A DNA stretch of 64,000 bases, taken from contig NZ_SSNH01000005.1 in assembly GCF_005877005.1 (NCBI RefSeq), forward strand, positions 209,756 through 273,755, given 5' to 3'. Below, in pieces: positions 34,848-45,800 of the stretch (positions within the stretch are counted from its first letter, which is position 1; every line of letters starts with the position of its first letter). The notes under the pieces were generated by a model, which saw nothing but the letters and a program-made list of their open reading frames with translations, was not told the origin of the DNA and did no database searches. A program made the translations under genes and the position numbers. The stretch is from Sinomonas susongensis. GTDB lineage: Bacteria; Actinomycetota; Actinomycetes; Actinomycetales; Micrococcaceae.

Positions 34848-35291
34848 GTGCAGCTGGGTCGAGCGCAAGTCACGGTACAGGTAGTGGGCGCGGCGATCGT
34901 CGATTCGCTTGAACGCCCTACGCGGATGCTCGCGGCCCGAAGGACGGCCCCGCCTGCCTTGGCCGGGATGTGGGAGTTCCCGGGCGGGAAGGTCGAGGCC
35001 GGCGAATCCCCAGAGGGGGCGCTTCACCGTGAACTCGCCGAAGAGCTCGGCGTGCGCGTTGAGCTCGGACAGGAAGTCCTGGCGCCACAGCCCAGCGGGT
35101 GGCCGCTCAACGCCAAGGCGGCGATGCGCGTCTGGTTTGCCGAGATCGTCGATGGTGATCCGGCCCCCCTCGAGGACCACGACGAGCTCTGCTGGGTGGG
35201 GCTGGACGACGTCGGAGGGCTGACAGGACTCGCCTGGATCCCCGCCGACTTTCCCATCGTCGAGGCAGTGCGATCGGCGGTCCGAGCCTAG
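34848..35291 (+). CDS. NUDIX hydrolase, MutT-like (8-oxo-dGTP diphosphatase)
   Basis: A 147-aa protein with a complete Nudix box GGKVEAGESPEGALHRELAEELGV (shown as GX5EX7REUXEEXGU spacing) and the MutT-like MWEFPGGK lead-in. Sanitising oxidised nucleotides is the usual role of this subgroup. TACACT at 34836-34841 lies 6 bases before GTG 34848, a leaderless start. Its end overlaps the converging radical SAM gene by 4 bases. Confidence 0.93.
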   Translation: MQLGRAQVTVQVVGAAIVDSLERPTRMLAARRTAPPALAGMWEFPGGKVEAGESPEGALHRELAEELGVRVELGQEVLAPQPSGWPLNAKAAMRVWFAEIVDGDPAPLEDHDELCWVGLDDVGGLTGLAWIPADFPIVEAVRSAVRA

Positions 35292-36373
35292 AAGAGCTCG
35301 CCCTGCACGCCCGCCGGTCGGAGCTCGATGGCGGGCTCGGAGCCCCCGGGGCCGGTGCCGTCGGGCCCGGTGCCTTCGGGGCCTCCGCTGCCGGCCATGC
35401 GGTGTCCAAAGCTCTCGGAACCGCCAAAGCCGTGTCTTGTCTTGGCCGCATTGACGCGGCGCGCCAGCCATGCCCGGTAGTCCTTGGGGGCGTACGCCCC
35501 GTTGCCGTAGAGCCTCCGGTAGCGGCCGACGAGGCGCGGGTGCTCGCGGGCGAGCCATTGCAGGAACCATTCCTTGGTGCCTGGGCGCAGGTGGAGCGCC
35601 CCGGCCGTGACCCCTGTGGCTCCCGCCGCGGCGAGGGAGCCGAAGAGCGCATCGAGCTGGTCCTCTCCGTCCGTGAGCCAGGGCAGGATCGGCATGGCCA
35701 TGACGCCGCATGCCAGGCCCGCGTCGCGCAGCTTCGAGATGAGCGACAACCGGGCCGCGGGTGCCGGGGTGCCCGGCTCGATCATGGACTGGAGCTCTGG
35801 GTCGAGCATCGCGAGTGAGATCGCGGTTCCCACGGGCACGTGCGCAGCCGCCGCCTTGAGCAGCGGCAGGTCCCGGGCGAGGAGCGTCCCCTTGGTCAGG
35901 ATCGAGAACGGGGTGCCCGATTCGGCAAGAGCGCGGATTATGCCGGGCATCAGGGCGTACCGCCCCTCGGCACGCTGGTACGGATCAGTGTTGGTGCCGA
36001 GGGCCACGTGCTCGCGGGACCACGAGGGCCGGGCGAGCTCGGCCTTCAGGACGTCGACGACGTTGACCTTGACCACGAGCTGCCGGTCGAAGTCCAGGCC
36101 TGCATCGAGGTCCAGATAGGTGTGGGTGCCGCGCGCAAAGCAGTAGACGCATGCGTGGCTGCACCCCCGATAGGGATTGATCGTCCACCTGAACGGCATG
36201 GAGGACGCCGGCGGCACCTTGTTGAGCGCCGATCTCGCGGCGACCTCATGAAACGTGATGCCTTGGAACTCCGGCGTCCGGACGGCGCGGAGGAGGCCGG
36301 CAAGCGGAATGAGGGGAGCGCCCCCAGTCCTCTCTTCGGTGTCACCCTGCGCTGTCTGCGTGTTCCATCGCAT
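35288..36373 (-). CDS. Rv2578c-type radical SAM protein
   Basis: A 361-aa radical SAM enzyme with the cluster motif CSHACVYCFAR, preceded by FRWTINPYRG, and later GTNTDPYQRAE and SILTKGTLLARD, the pattern of spore-photoproduct-lyase-like proteins such as mycobacterial Rv2578c. The last 45 residues are a Gly/Pro-rich tail. A LexA box lies 9 bases upstream of ATG 36373, so DNA damage should induce it. A repair-linked role is inferred from this; the substrate is unknown. Confidence 0.9.
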   Translation of the reverse strand: MRWNTQTAQGDTEERTGGAPLIPLAGLLRAVRTPEFQGITFHEVAARSALNKVPPASSMPFRWTINPYRGCSHACVYCFARGTHTYLDLDAGLDFDRQLVVKVNVVDVLKAELARPSWSREHVALGTNTDPYQRAEGRYALMPGIIRALAESGTPFSILTKGTLLARDLPLLKAAAAHVPVGTAISLAMLDPELQSMIEPGTPAPAARLSLISKLRDAGLACGVMAMPILPWLTDGEDQLDALFGSLAAAGATGVTAGALHLRPGTKEWFLQWLAREHPRLVGRYRRLYGNGAYAPKDYRAWLARRVNAAKTRHGFGGSESFGHRMAGSGGPEGTGPDGTGPGGSEPAIELRPAGVQGELF

Positions 36374-36382
36374 AGAACCTAT

Positions 36383-36398
36383 TCGAATACATTTTCGA
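36383..36398. promoter_or_regulatory. SOS (LexA) box of the radical SAM gene
   Basis: TCGAAT-ACAT-TTTCGA matches the LexA consensus at 10 of 12 positions and is an almost perfect palindrome. It lies between the SIMPL gene stop (36407) and the radical SAM start (36373). Confidence 0.7.
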
Positions 36399-36406
36399 AC
36401 CGGCTG

Positions 36407-37099
36407 TCAAGCGCTGTGGCCGTTGCCCTCGTGCTCACGCCTCGGCGCCGGCGAGAGCCTCCACACGACGGAGACCGAGGCGCTGACCGTGGTCTCGCCC
36501 GCTTCAATCGGCATGGGTTCGACAGAGCTGGCCAGTGCTGCGCGCGCGAGCGGGACGGGCGTCCCGGGCGGGCTGAAGGCCGCGGCGTCGATCCGCAGGA
36601 CCGGCCCCAAGGTGCGCCCGGCCATTCGGGCGAGCCGCTCAGCCGCCGCCCGCGCGTCGTCGAACGCCGCCTCCTGGGCGGCCGCCTGGAGGCCCGACCG
36701 ATCGCCCACCTCGAAGGACAGCCCGTGGAGCCTCAAGCTGTCGCCCGCACTGCGGACGACGGCGTCGAGCAGCTCGGGCGCCCGCCCGAGCTCGCGGACG
36801 GTGACGGTGAGCTCCGAGCTCGCCACGTAGGCGACCACCTGCTGGCCGCTCGTTTCGCGCCACACCGTCTCGCTCCTGACGCTGAGGCCGCCCGTCGAGA
36901 GGTCCGGGCGCGCAACGCCGTGCTCGACAATGCTGTCCACCACCCTGCGGGCAGCGGCGGACGCGCCCGCGTAGGCCTGGGCAAGGCCGGGTTCGCGCAC
37001 CTCGACGGAGAGGCGGAGGACGGCGGCGTCCGGTGCGGTGCGGACAACCCCCACGCCGGTCGTGCTGACAATGTCGGGCTTGTGTACCACGCCTCTCAC
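36407..37099 (-). CDS. SIMPL domain-containing protein (DUF541)
   Basis: A 230-aa SIMPL protein: STTGVGVVRTAPDAAVLRLSVEVREP at the start, VARPDLSTGGLSVRSE (residues D-L-S-T-G-G are typical) and a C-terminal AAQEAAFDDARAAAERLARMAGRTLGPVLRI stretch. Relatives are periplasmic or signalling-linked (oxidative stress, SIMPL from mouse pelle-like kinase). No signal peptide is seen here, so it is probably cytoplasmic. GTG 37099 gives the family N-terminus; GTG 37090 is an alternative. Function is open. Confidence 0.87.
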   Translation of the reverse strand: MRGVVHKPDIVSTTGVGVVRTAPDAAVLRLSVEVREPGLAQAYAGASAAARRVVDSIVEHGVARPDLSTGGLSVRSETVWRETSGQQVVAYVASSELTVTVRELGRAPELLDAVVRSAGDSLRLHGLSFEVGDRSGLQAAAQEAAFDDARAAAERLARMAGRTLGPVLRIDAAAFSPPGTPVPLARAALASSVEPMPIEAGETTVSASVSVVWRLSPAPRREHEGNGHSA

Positions 37100-37191
37100 G
37101 GTAGCCGTGCTCCGTCCCGTCGCCCAGAGCCGAGCGCGTCTGCCGAGGGCGCGTCTACTAGACTGAGGGCGCAAACCCACCCGCTGCGTAA

Positions 37192-38262
<1,071 letters not shown>

Positions 38263-38266
38263 GCAC

Positions 38267-40813
38267 ATGCGAATCCCCCTTTCCTGGCTGCGCGAATACA
38301 CGCAGCTCCCGGCGGACGAGACCGCCGAAGACCTCATGGCGGACCTCGTCTCGGTCGGGCTCGAGGAGGAGGCCGTCCACCGGCCCTCCGAGAGCATCAG
38401 CGGGCCCATCGTGGTCGGGCAGGTCCTGAGCCTCGTCAAGGAGCCGCAGACCAACGGCAAGACCATCAACTGGTGCCAGGTCCGCGTGGTCCCCGAGGGC
38501 CAGGAGCAGACCCTCACGGGCAAGGGCATCGACCCCTCGGGCGTGCAGGGCATCGTGTGCGGAGCCCACAACTTCGTCGAGGGCGACAAGGTCGTCGTGA
38601 CGCTGCCGGGTGCGACGCTGCCCGGCGACTTCCACATCGCCGCCCGCAAGACCTACGGCCACGTTTCGGCCGGCATGATCGCTTCGGCCCGAGAGCTCGG
38701 CATCGGGGAGGACCACGACGGGATCATCGTCCTCTCGCGCCTCGGCCTCGACCCTGAGATCGGAACCGACGCGCTCGCGCTCTTCGGCCTGGACGACGAG
38801 GCTGCCGAGATCAACGTGACGCCGGACCGCAGCTACTGCTTCTCGATCCGCGGGATCGCCCGCGAGTACGCGCATGCCACGGGAACGTCGTTCGAGGACC
38901 CGGCCACGCGCGTCACGCCGCCGGCATCCCTTGAAGGCGGCTACGACGTCGTCCTCGACGACCGGGCCCCCATCCACGGCGTGCTCGGCTGCGATCGCTT
39001 CGTGGCCCGCACCGTCCGCGGGATCGATCCGACCCGCCCGACCCCTCAGTGGATGGTCTCGCGCCTCCGGCTTGCGGGCGTGCGCTCGATCTCGCTGCCG
39101 GTCGACATCTCGAACTACGTCATGTTCGAGCTCGGCCAGCCGACCCACTGCTACGACCTCGACAAGCTCACCGGAACGATCACCGTGCGCCGCGCGGAGG
39201 ATGGCGAGAAGCTCGAGACCCTCGACGGGAAGGTCCGCGAGCTCGATCCCGAGGACCTGCTCATCACGGACGAGTCGGGACCGATCGGCATCGCCGGCGT
39301 CATGGGCGGCGCGTCCACCGAATGCTCCGACACGACGGTCAGCGTGCTCATCGAGTCCGCCCACTTCGACACGGTCACCGTCGGCCGCTCGCGCCGTCGG
39401 CACAAGCTGCCGTCCGAGGCATCGAAGCGCTTCGAGCGCGGCGTCGACTGGCAGGTCGCCGACGAGGCCGCCCAGCGAGTCGTCGACCTGCTGGTCGAGC
39501 TCGGCGGCGGTGTCGCGGACGAGGCCGGGACCGACGTCGGCAGCGCGCCGGCGCCCACCCGGATCCTCCTGCCCGGGACGTTCGCCTCGGAACGCATCGG
39601 CATGGAGTTCAGCGAGGAGCTCATCGCCCGGACCCTCGGCGACCTCGGGGCGGCAGTCGAACGGCGCGGCGCAGACTTCCTCGTGACGCCGCCGAGCTGG
39701 CGCCTCGACCTCGAGACCAAGGAGGACCTCTCCGAAGAGATCGCGCGGCTCGTCGGCTACGACAAGATCCCGTCGCGTCTCCCGGTTGCCCCTCCCGGTC
39801 GAGGCCTCACAAGGACCCAGCAGCAGCGCCGGCGCCTCGTGCAGGCGCTCGCCGACGCTGGGCTGACCGAGGTCCTCGCCTACCCGTTCGTCTCGGAGAC
39901 GGCCAACGCGACCTTCGGTATGGCGGAGGCGGGCGCGCCGCGCCCTGCCGTCAAGCTCGCGAATCCGCTGAGCGAGGAGCTCGGCTGGCTGCGGACGTCG
40001 ATGCTGCCAGGCCTCCTCGAGGTCGCCAAGCGGAACAACGCCCGTGGCCTCCGCGACCTCGCGCTGTTCGAGGCGGGACTCGTGTTCCTCCCCGAGGACG
40101 GTGCGATCGGCTCCGCCTCGATCCCCCCGCTCGGGGAGCGGCCCACCGACGACATCCTCGACGCCCTCGAGGCTGGGCTCCCGCACCAGCCGCTGCACGT
40201 CGCGGCCGTCTTCACGGGTCACGACTCGCCAGCCGCCGCGAACCACACGCCGCGGCTCTGGGACTGGTCCGACGCGATCGATATCGCGCGTCTCGTCGGG
40301 GACGTCCTCGGGGTCGATCTCGTCGTGGCCCAAGGCGCCCATCAGGCGTTCCACCCGGGACGCACGGCGCAGCTCGCCCTGCGCACAGGCGAGGTGGTCG
40401 GGTACGCCGGCGAACTCCACCCGAAGCTGCTCGCGGCGCATGACCTGCCGGCGCGCTCGGTCGTGCTCGAGCTCGATGCCGACGCACTGTTCGAGGCCGC
40501 CCCGGACGTCATCGTCGCGAAGCACATCTCGACGTTCCCCGTGGCCACCCAGGACGTCGCGCTCATCGTCGACGCCGGGATCCCGGCCGACGAGGTCAAG
40601 GACGCCCTGCGCGAGGGAGCGGGTGAGCTCCTCGAAGAGGTTCATCTCTTCGATGTGTACTCGGGTCCCGGCATCGGCGAGGGCAAGAAGTCCCTCGCCT
40701 TCGGACTCCGGTTCCGGGCCGCGGACCGCACGCTCACGGCCGACGAGGCCTCCGAGGCCAGGGCGGCCGCCGTCGAGCGCGCCGCCGAGCGCTTCGGGGC
40801 CGTCCAGCGCTGA
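38267..40813 (+). CDS. pheT: Phenylalanine-tRNA ligase beta subunit
   Basis: An 848-aa beta subunit with the usual domains in order: a tRNA-binding OB fold (about 40-155, GPIVVGQVLSL...), B3/B4 editing region (about 210-400), B5 DNA-binding-like domain (SERIGMEFSEELI...), the inactive synthetase-like core, and the C-terminal ferredoxin-fold anticodon-binding domain (STFPVATQDVALIVDAGIPADEV). Length is normal. It forms the alpha2beta2 enzyme with PheS. Confidence 0.98.
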   Translation: MRIPLSWLREYTQLPADETAEDLMADLVSVGLEEEAVHRPSESISGPIVVGQVLSLVKEPQTNGKTINWCQVRVVPEGQEQTLTGKGIDPSGVQGIVCGAHNFVEGDKVVVTLPGATLPGDFHIAARKTYGHVSAGMIASARELGIGEDHDGIIVLSRLGLDPEIGTDALALFGLDDEAAEINVTPDRSYCFSIRGIAREYAHATGTSFEDPATRVTPPASLEGGYDVVLDDRAPIHGVLGCDRFVARTVRGIDPTRPTPQWMVSRLRLAGVRSISLPVDISNYVMFELGQPTHCYDLDKLTGTITVRRAEDGEKLETLDGKVRELDPEDLLITDESGPIGIAGVMGGASTECSDTTVSVLIESAHFDTVTVGRSRRRHKLPSEASKRFERGVDWQVADEAAQRVVDLLVELGGGVADEAGTDVGSAPAPTRILLPGTFASERIGMEFSEELIARTLGDLGAAVERRGADFLVTPPSWRLDLETKEDLSEEIARLVGYDKIPSRLPVAPPGRGLTRTQQQRRRLVQALADAGLTEVLAYPFVSETANATFGMAEAGAPRPAVKLANPLSEELGWLRTSMLPGLLEVAKRNNARGLRDLALFEAGLVFLPEDGAIGSASIPPLGERPTDDILDALEAGLPHQPLHVAAVFTGHDSPAAANHTPRLWDWSDAIDIARLVGDVLGVDLVVAQGAHQAFHPGRTAQLALRTGEVVGYAGELHPKLLAAHDLPARSVVLELDADALFEAAPDVIVAKHISTFPVATQDVALIVDAGIPADEVKDALREGAGELLEEVHLFDVYSGPGIGEGKKSLAFGLRFRAADRTLTADEASEARAAAVERAAERFGAVQR

Positions 40814-40860
40814 GCCGGGCGGGACACGCTCTGCCGGCCGGCGAGTCAGCCCGGACTCCG

Positions 40861-41523
40861 ATGATCCTGAGGACCCTGCAGCTCGGGAACGCGGAGCCTC
40901 CCTGGCCGGTGGGCGAGCCGACGGCGGGGGAGGCCCAGCGGGCCCGGGCCATGGCCGACCCTGTGAGGGCCGTGGAGTTCACGACGTCGCGGCTCGCCCT
41001 GCGGGGGCTCGTCGCGGAGGCGCTCGGGCTCGCCCCGGGGCTCGTCTTCCCGGCCTATGAGTGCCCCGAATGCGGTCGCGGCGAGCACGGCGCCCCGGGC
41101 TTCGTCGTGCTCCTCGGCGACGGGCGCGGCCGGACCCTCCCGGTTGCCGCAAGCATGTCGCGGGCCGGTGGATGGGCGCTGTTCGCGGTCGAGGTGCTGC
41201 CTGCCGAGGTGCTGCCTGCCGACTGCGCGCGTCCGGGGCTGGGCATCGACCTCGCCGCGGTCGCGGACTTCCGCCGCTCGATCCCCGATGCCGCCTTCTC
41301 CGCCGGCGAGCGCCGTCGTCTGTCCCGCGCCAGTGACCCGCCCGCCGAAGCAGCCCGCCTGTGGGCCCGCAAGGAAGCCCTGCTCAAGGCCCGGGGGGAG
41401 GGGCTTCGCACGGATCCCGCGGCCGTCGAGACCCTGGGCGACCCGCGCGTGACGGACCTTGCCGCGAAGCCGCTCGGGCTCCCCTCCGGCCTGGTGGCCG
41501 CCTTCGCCACCGTCACGCCGTGA
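40861..41523 (+). CDS. 4'-phosphopantetheinyl transferase (Sfp-like)
   Basis: A 220-aa protein with the Sfp-type motifs GLGIDLAAVADF (metal and CoA site) and RLWARKEALLKARGEGL (W-x3-KEA-x2-K). A CPECGRGEH stretch in the N-terminal half looks like a zinc-binding knuckle, and a 15-bp duplication gives EVLPAEVLPAD. It should load a pantetheine arm on carrier domains. The converging neighbours include a synthetase with a carrier serine, its natural client. No ribosome site is evident before ATG 40861. Its end overlaps the M1 peptidase gene by 11 bases. Confidence 0.82.
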   Translation: MILRTLQLGNAEPPWPVGEPTAGEAQRARAMADPVRAVEFTTSRLALRGLVAEALGLAPGLVFPAYECPECGRGEHGAPGFVVLLGDGRGRTLPVAASMSRAGGWALFAVEVLPAEVLPADCARPGLGIDLAAVADFRRSIPDAAFSAGERRRLSRASDPPAEAARLWARKEALLKARGEGLRTDPAAVETLGDPRVTDLAAKPLGLPSGLVAAFATVTP

Positions 41524-42883
41524 CGGTGTCGCCCTCCGGGAGGGCCGGTAGCTGCCCGGAGTACAGCCAACGGTCCAGGACGCGCGCGGCGTCGATGCCG
41601 GGGATCCCGCGGGACACACGGTCGAAGACTACGACGAGGTCCGACGTCGAGACGTTGCCGTGGCGGTACTCGGTGGCGAAGGTCCGCAGCGAGCGGAAGA
41701 AGAGCTCGTCGCCCACGGCGCAGCGCAGGGCGTGCAGCGCGAGCGCCCCCCGCTTGTACACGCGGTCGTCGAACATGAGGTGCGCGCCCGGCCGGCCGAT
41801 CTCGAGATCCTGCGGCTCGTCCTTGAGGTAGCGCCAGGCCGCAGCGGCCCGTTCGGCCGCCGACCGGAGCCCCGCGCGCTCGCTCCACAGCCACTCGGCG
41901 TAGCACGCAAAGCCCTCATGGAGCCAGATGTCCTGCCAGCGCAGGACCGTCACCGAGTTGCCGAACCACTGGTGGGCGAGCTCGTGGGCGAGCAGACGCT
42001 GCGCGTCCCACGTCAGCCTGATGTGGTTCGGCCCCACGATCGAGAGCGTTTGCGACTCGAGCGGGATCTCGAGTTCGTCCTCGGTGACCACGACGGTGTA
42101 GTCGCGGAAGGGGTAGGGGCCGAACAGCTCGATGAACAGCTCCACCATCCGCAGCTGGTCCTTCAGGCCATTCCGGGCTTCGGCGAGGAGGCTGGGCGGC
42201 ACCGCGGCCCGCACCCGGACGGTGCTGCCGCTCTCCGTGGGGCACGCACCGAGCTCGAGTTCCCGGTACCGCCCGATGAGCAGGGTCGCGAGATAGGGCG
42301 CCATGGGCTCGCGCTGCTCGTACACCCAGGTTTCCCGGCTCGACTTCTTGCTCTGGCCTACGAGGAGGCCGTTCGAGACGGCCCGGTAGCCCGCGTCGGT
42401 CGTCGCCGAGATCCGGAAGGACGACTTCTGGGTCGGGTGGTCGTTGCACGGGAACCAGGTCGGGGCCCCCGTCGGCTGGCCCGCCACGAGCACGCCGTCC
42501 TCGAGCTCCTCCCACCCGATCTCCCCCCAGACCCCGCGGACGGGTCGGGGCGTGCCCTCGTAGCGGACGTCGAGCTCGAAGGTGCGCCCCGCGGGGATGG
42601 GGACGCGCAGCCTGATGACGAGCTGGTCGTCGCGCTGGACGGTCTTCGCGGCCTTCGCGCCGTCGACGTAGACCTTCGAGGCCTTGAGGCCTGCGAGACT
42701 CAGGACGACGGAGTCGAGATCCTCGCGCGCCTCGGCAAGGAGGCGCGCACGGCCCTCGAGGCGGTTGCTCGAGAGTTTGACGTCGAGGTCGAGATCGTAG
42801 TGCTGGACCCGGTAGGAGTCGGTCCCGTGCCCGGGCGTGTACGGGTCGAGGAGTTCGGGGCTCTGGTTCTTCGTGGGACTCAT
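41513..42883 (-). CDS. M1 family zinc aminopeptidase
   Basis: A 456-aa metallopeptidase. The zinc site HELAHQWFG ... WLHEGFACYAEW (HExxH-x18-E) is complete, and the N-terminal beta domain is present. The exopeptidase GxMEN motif is replaced here by ELEIPLESQTL, so a changed substrate preference is likely. The last third is shorter than in PepN, as in other small actinobacterial M1 enzymes. No signal peptide is seen. Its ATG overlaps the stop of the Pls-like synthetase (ATGA), so the two are translated together; a role in trimming or degrading the synthetase product is an inference. Confidence 0.92.
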   Translation of the reverse strand: MSPTKNQSPELLDPYTPGHGTDSYRVQHYDLDLDVKLSSNRLEGRARLLAEAREDLDSVVLSLAGLKASKVYVDGAKAAKTVQRDDQLVIRLRVPIPAGRTFELDVRYEGTPRPVRGVWGEIGWEELEDGVLVAGQPTGAPTWFPCNDHPTQKSSFRISATTDAGYRAVSNGLLVGQSKKSSRETWVYEQREPMAPYLATLLIGRYRELELGACPTESGSTVRVRAAVPPSLLAEARNGLKDQLRMVELFIELFGPYPFRDYTVVVTEDELEIPLESQTLSIVGPNHIRLTWDAQRLLAHELAHQWFGNSVTVLRWQDIWLHEGFACYAEWLWSERAGLRSAAERAAAAWRYLKDEPQDLEIGRPGAHLMFDDRVYKRGALALHALRCAVGDELFFRSLRTFATEYRHGNVSTSDLVVVFDRVSRGIPGIDAARVLDRWLYSGQLPALPEGDTVTA

Positions 42884-45800
42884 GGCGTCGGTGCGTTCTG
42901 ACTGGGCGACTCGGCCGGTGCCTCCTGGTCCGCTGCCCTCTGAGCCGGTGACTTCTCGCTCGGCGCCTTGTCGCCGGGCGCCTTCGGCTCGGCCCACGGG
43001 ACGACGGGGTTGCCGCGCCAGTAGGTTCCGGCGGGGACGTGCTCGCCGCGCATGACGAGGGACGCCGGTCCGACGGTTCCGCCGCGGCCGATGGCGGCGC
43101 CCGGCAGGATCACGCCGTGCGGTCCCATCGTGGCACCCTCAGCGAGCGTCACGGCGTCGATGCTCATGATCCGGTCATGGAACAGATGCGTCTGGATCAC
43201 ACATCCGCGGTTCACGGTCGAGCTCGGGCCGAGTTCCACGAGGTCTGCCTCGGGCAGCCAGTAGCTTTCGCACCACGTCCCGCGGCCGATCCGCGCGCCG
43301 AGCGCCCGCAGCCACCAGACAAGCGCCGGCGTCCCCGACGCAGCCCTGGCGAACCAGGGCGCCGTGACCGATTCGACAAACGTGTCCACGACCTCGTTGC
43401 GCCACACGAACGAGCTCCAGAGGGGATGCTCTCCCGCGCGGATCCGGCCGACGAGGACCCACTTGGCCGCGACCGCCGCGGTCGCAGCGACGGCACCGGC
43501 AACGAGCATGACGGCCCCGCACAGGAGGGCCGCACCGGCGTAGCCCAAGGTTGCCGTGAGCCAGTCGAGGGCGGCGAGGACACCGACGGCGATCGCGACC
43601 GTGAGCATGATCGGCACGATCCGGCACAGCTCCCAGAAGCCCCGGGCGAGCTTGAGCCTCACGGGGGGATCGAACGTGCGGCTCGTGTCGGCTTCGACGG
43701 ACGTGCGCCGCAGCCGGACGGGCGGGCTGCCGAGCCAGGACGATCCGGACTTCGCCTTCTTCGGCGTCGCCGACAGCACCGCGACGAGCCCGTCCTTCGG
43801 CACGGAGCGGCCCGCGGCCGTCATGCCGGAATTACCGAGGAACGCCCGCTTGCCGACCTTCGCGGGGGCGATGCGGAGCCAGCCTCCGCCGAGCTCGTAG
43901 GAGGCGACCATCGTGTCGTCGGCGAGGAACGCGCCGTCGCCCACGGTGGTCATCTTGGGCAGGAGGAGCACGGTGGAGGCCTCGACGTTCCTGCCGATGT
44001 CGGCCCCGAGCAGCCGAAGCCACGCGGGCGTGAGGAGGCTCGCATACAGCGGGAACAGGAGGTCGCGGGCCAGGTCCAGGACCCGTTCGGTCGCCCAGAC
44101 CTGCCAGCCGACCCGGCTGCGGACGGGATAAGTGCCCTCCCGGAGGCCGATTCCCAGGAGGCGTGTCGACGCGGCGACGAGGAGCAGATTCAGCACGAAC
44201 CAGACGGCAGCCGCGAGCGGGGCTGCGGCGAGGAGCGAGGGGAGGGCGGCGTGGAGGCTCGCATGCCCCGCGGCGGCCCACGCGAACACGGCGCCTGCCC
44301 CAAGACCCGAGGCGTACGGAATGAGCGCGAGCACGGTGGAGGCTGCCGCGAAGGCGCCGATCCACGCGCCCTCGGCGAGCGGCGACCGGTGGGGGAGCGC
44401 CGGCCACTCAGGCTTGGCCTTCCCTACGCGCTGCGCCGGGGACCCGGCGACGCGGAGGCCGGCCTTGACCTTCCCCGAGACCGCGGAACCCGGGTCGACG
44501 ACGGCGCCCGCGCCGATCTGGGCGCCCGGGAGGAGGGTGGAGCGGGAGCCGATGGTCGCCCCCGCACCGATGCGAACCCCACCCACGTAGACCCAGTCGC
44601 CGTCGATCCACCAGCCGGCCAGGTCCACCTCGGGTTCGACCGATGCCCCGTCGCCGATGGAGAGCATGCCCGTGACAGGGGGCACCGAGTGCAGCACGAC
44701 GTTCCGCCCTATGGTCGCGCCGAGCGCGCGGGCGTAATAGGGGACCCATGGTGCGCTTGCGAGGCTCACGGCCTGCGAGAGGTCCGAGATCTGTTCGGCG
44801 AGCCAGAGCCTCAGGTGGACGCTTCCCGACCGCGGGTGACGGCCTGGGGCAACCCCGCGGAGGAGCAGTCGCGCCGCGCCGACGGCGATCGCCATCCGCC
44901 CGAGCGGGCTGACGAAGACGAGCCACGAGGCCGCTACCCACCACCACGAGACGGTGGGCGCTCCCACGAAGGGGCCGATAGCGGCAGGCGCCGAGGCGAG
45001 CAGGTTGTTGGCGGCCATGAGGTACGTGAGCCAGCGCATGCCGACGAGGATGAAGAGCGGGATTCCCAGGAGGGTCTGGGCGAGCTGGGTACGCCCCGAG
45101 GTCGGTGCGACAGAACGGTCGACGGCGGGCGCGGCACCTCGCGGGGCGGCACCCAGGACGGCTTCCATGAGCGCCCCGAGCCGGGGGTGCGAGTAGATGT
45201 CCGCGACCGTGACGGTCGGGTAGCGGCGGCGCAGTGCCGAGACGAGCTGGGCGGCCGCGAGGGAACCCCCGCCAGCCGCGAAGAAGTCGGCGTCGAGGCC
45301 GGACGGCTTGGTCCCCAGCACACTGCCCCACTGCTCGAAGATCCACGCGGCGTCCTCGGGCAGCTCGAGGTCCTCGTCCGCATCCTGCCCAGCGGCCGGG
45401 AGCGGCCACGGCAGCGCGTTGCGGTCGACCTTGCCGCTCGTCTTGGTCGGGAGGGATTCGACGACGGTGAGCAGGGGGACGAGGGCTGCCGGGAGGGCCT
45501 CCGCCAACCGCGTCCTTGCAGCGTCCAGGTCGGGCCGTGTCCCGTCCGCAGCCGCCAGGTACCCGACGAGGATCTGGTTCCCGGCCGCCGTCGTCCGCAC
45601 TGCTGCAGCCGCGCCGGCGATGCCCGGGAGGGCTTGGAGCGCGGCGTCCACCTCGCCCAGTTCGATGCGGCGCCCGCCGAGCTTGACCTGCTCGTCGGCG
45701 CGCCCTTGGAAGATGAGGCCCTCGGGCTCGAACTTCACGAGGTCCCCGGAACGGTAGGCGCGTTCCCAGCCCAGCGGTCCAAGCGGGGCATACTTGGCGG

